Part shown: positions 5,917 through 6,638 of the stretch, one piece after another
Layout: the number at the start of each line of letters is the position of its first letter
How positions within the stretch are numbered: position 1 is the stretch's first letter
Assembly: GCA_005793655.1 (NCBI GenBank)
Contig: SXRC01000020.1
Location: 1-6,638 of the forward strand
Origin: Actinomycetota bacterium
Lineage (GTDB): Bacteria; Actinomycetota; Actinomycetes; Nanopelagicales; Nanopelagicaceae
Reading direction: 5' to 3'
Length of the DNA: 6,638 bases
Translations under genes and position numbers: made by a program
The notes under the pieces: model-generated
What the model saw: only the letters and a program-made list of their open reading frames with translations
Database searches by the model: none
Told to the model about the DNA's origin: nothing

Positions 5917-6638
5917 TTAACATTATTAATGCAAAACGAGCAAATGGCGATCTGGTTGATGTGCAGATTAACGGTGAATTAATTATCAAAGTCAGTCCAG
6001 CTGCAGGAACAAAAATAAAAGATGCTATCGATGCCACTGGCAAGATGCTGCTTCCTGGTTTGGTTGATCTACACACCCATTTACGTGAACCAGGACAAGA
6101 AGATGCTGAGACAGTATTAACTGGATCAAGATCTGCAACAGCAGGTGGCTACACCGCTATCTCTTCAATGGCAAACACAAATCCAGTTGCTGATACAGCT
6201 GGTGTTGTGGAACAGATTTATCGTTTGGGTAAGGCGGCTGGATTATGCGATGTGAATCCAATTGGCGCAGTAACTAAGGGATTAGATGGTGAGAAATTAT
6301 CTGAAATTGGCGCAATGGCCGATTCGATCGCCAGGGTAAGAATATTTAGTGATGATGGAAAATGTGTATCAGATCCATTAATTATGCGCAGAGCACTTGA
6401 ATATGTAAAAACCTTCAATGGGATTATTGCTCAGCACGCACAGGAGCCACGTCTGACTGTTAATGCACAGATGAATGAAGGAAGTGTTTCAGCTCGAATC
6501 GGCTTAAAAGGTTGGCCAGCGATTGCCGAGGAGGCGATTATTGCTAGAGATATTTTGCTCGCCGAACATGTGCAATCACGATTACATATTTGTCATGTGA
6601 CAACTGCTGGGGGAGTAGATCTCATCAGATGGGCAAAA
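5913..6638 (+). CDS. pyrC: Dihydroorotase, class I, 3'-truncated by the window end
   Basis: Dihydroorotase cyclises N-carbamoyl-aspartate to dihydroorotate, the step after PyrB. The frame is open to the last base, giving 242 codons, against about 430 for the full class I enzyme, so a little under half is missing. The amidohydrolase signature DLHTHLREPG supplies metal ligands H54 and H56 and substrate arginine R58. MANTNP (86-91) holds the substrate-binding asparagine. FSDDG places the bridging aspartate at D148, the metal histidine H175 lies in IIAQHAQEP, and H228 lies in LHICHVTTAGG. The last expected catalytic aspartate would be beyond the window. AGGAG at 5901-5905, seven bases upstream, supports the ATG, which overlaps the pyrB stop by four bases. 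HxH plus a bridging aspartate instead of a carboxylated lysine fits bacterial class I enzymes. By analogy carA, carB and pyrF would follow; they are not visible. Confidence 0.96.
   Translation, partial: MINIINAKRANGDLVDVQINGELIIKVSPAAGTKIKDAIDATGKMLLPGLVDLHTHLREPGQEDAETVLTGSRSATAGGYTAISSMANTNPVADTAGVVEQIYRLGKAAGLCDVNPIGAVTKGLDGEKLSEIGAMADSIARVRIFSDDGKCVSDPLIMRRALEYVKTFNGIIAQHAQEPRLTVNAQMNEGSVSARIGLKGWPAIAEEAIIARDILLAEHVQSRLHICHVTTAGGVDLIRWAK

Noticed and set aside
5649..6418. Minus-strand open frames across pyrB and pyrC
   Set aside because: They are out-of-frame shadows of strongly conserved enzymes and show no family motifs or start signals.

Overview
The window is a compact, AT-leaning chromosomal stretch (GC around the low 40s percent by eye, not counted) with ten protein genes and almost no spacer DNA. 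The gene order aroC-aroK-aroB-aroQ-efp-nusB-(bldD)-pyrR-pyrB-pyrC, the actinobacterial BldD-type regulator and the close resemblance of several proteins to mycobacterial/streptomycete versions point to an actinobacterium. Low GC, short genes and 1-4 nt overlaps suggest a streamlined lineage such as the freshwater acI/Nanopelagicales group. That placement is inference.

Region 1 (2-2854): a shikimate/chorismate operon on the + strand. A 5'-truncated aroC is followed by aroK (1 nt overlap), aroB (4 nt ATGA overlap) and aroQ (4 nt ATGA overlap). Region 2 (2918-3888): efp (elongation factor P) and nusB (antitermination factor), 2 nt apart, after a 63 nt spacer. Region 3 (3885-4334, minus strand): a BldD-like XRE-family regulator whose stop codon overlaps that of nusB. 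Region 4 (4335-4447): a 113 nt divergent regulatory region with candidate promoters for bldD and pyrR. It also holds a clear PyrR-binding RNA hairpin that buries the pyrR Shine-Dalgarno. Region 5 (4448-6638): the start of a pyrimidine biosynthesis operon, pyrR-pyrB-pyrC, with ATGA overlaps; pyrC runs off the window end. No gap exceeds 300 bases, and I see no rRNA, tRNA, mobile element, CRISPR array or long repeat.

How the genes work together: AroB, AroQ, AroK and AroC carry out four of the seven shikimate steps to chorismate. EF-P and NusB serve translation of proline-rich stretches and transcription antitermination. PyrR senses UMP and, with the leader hairpin, is expected to repress translation of the pyr operon, which encodes aspartate transcarbamoylase and dihydroorotase. 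The BldD-like protein keeps the four key residues of the c-di-GMP signature. I find no wholly new system; the most informative signals are the PyrR hairpin, the c-di-GMP signature, the altered EF-P loop and the overlapping divergent promoters.
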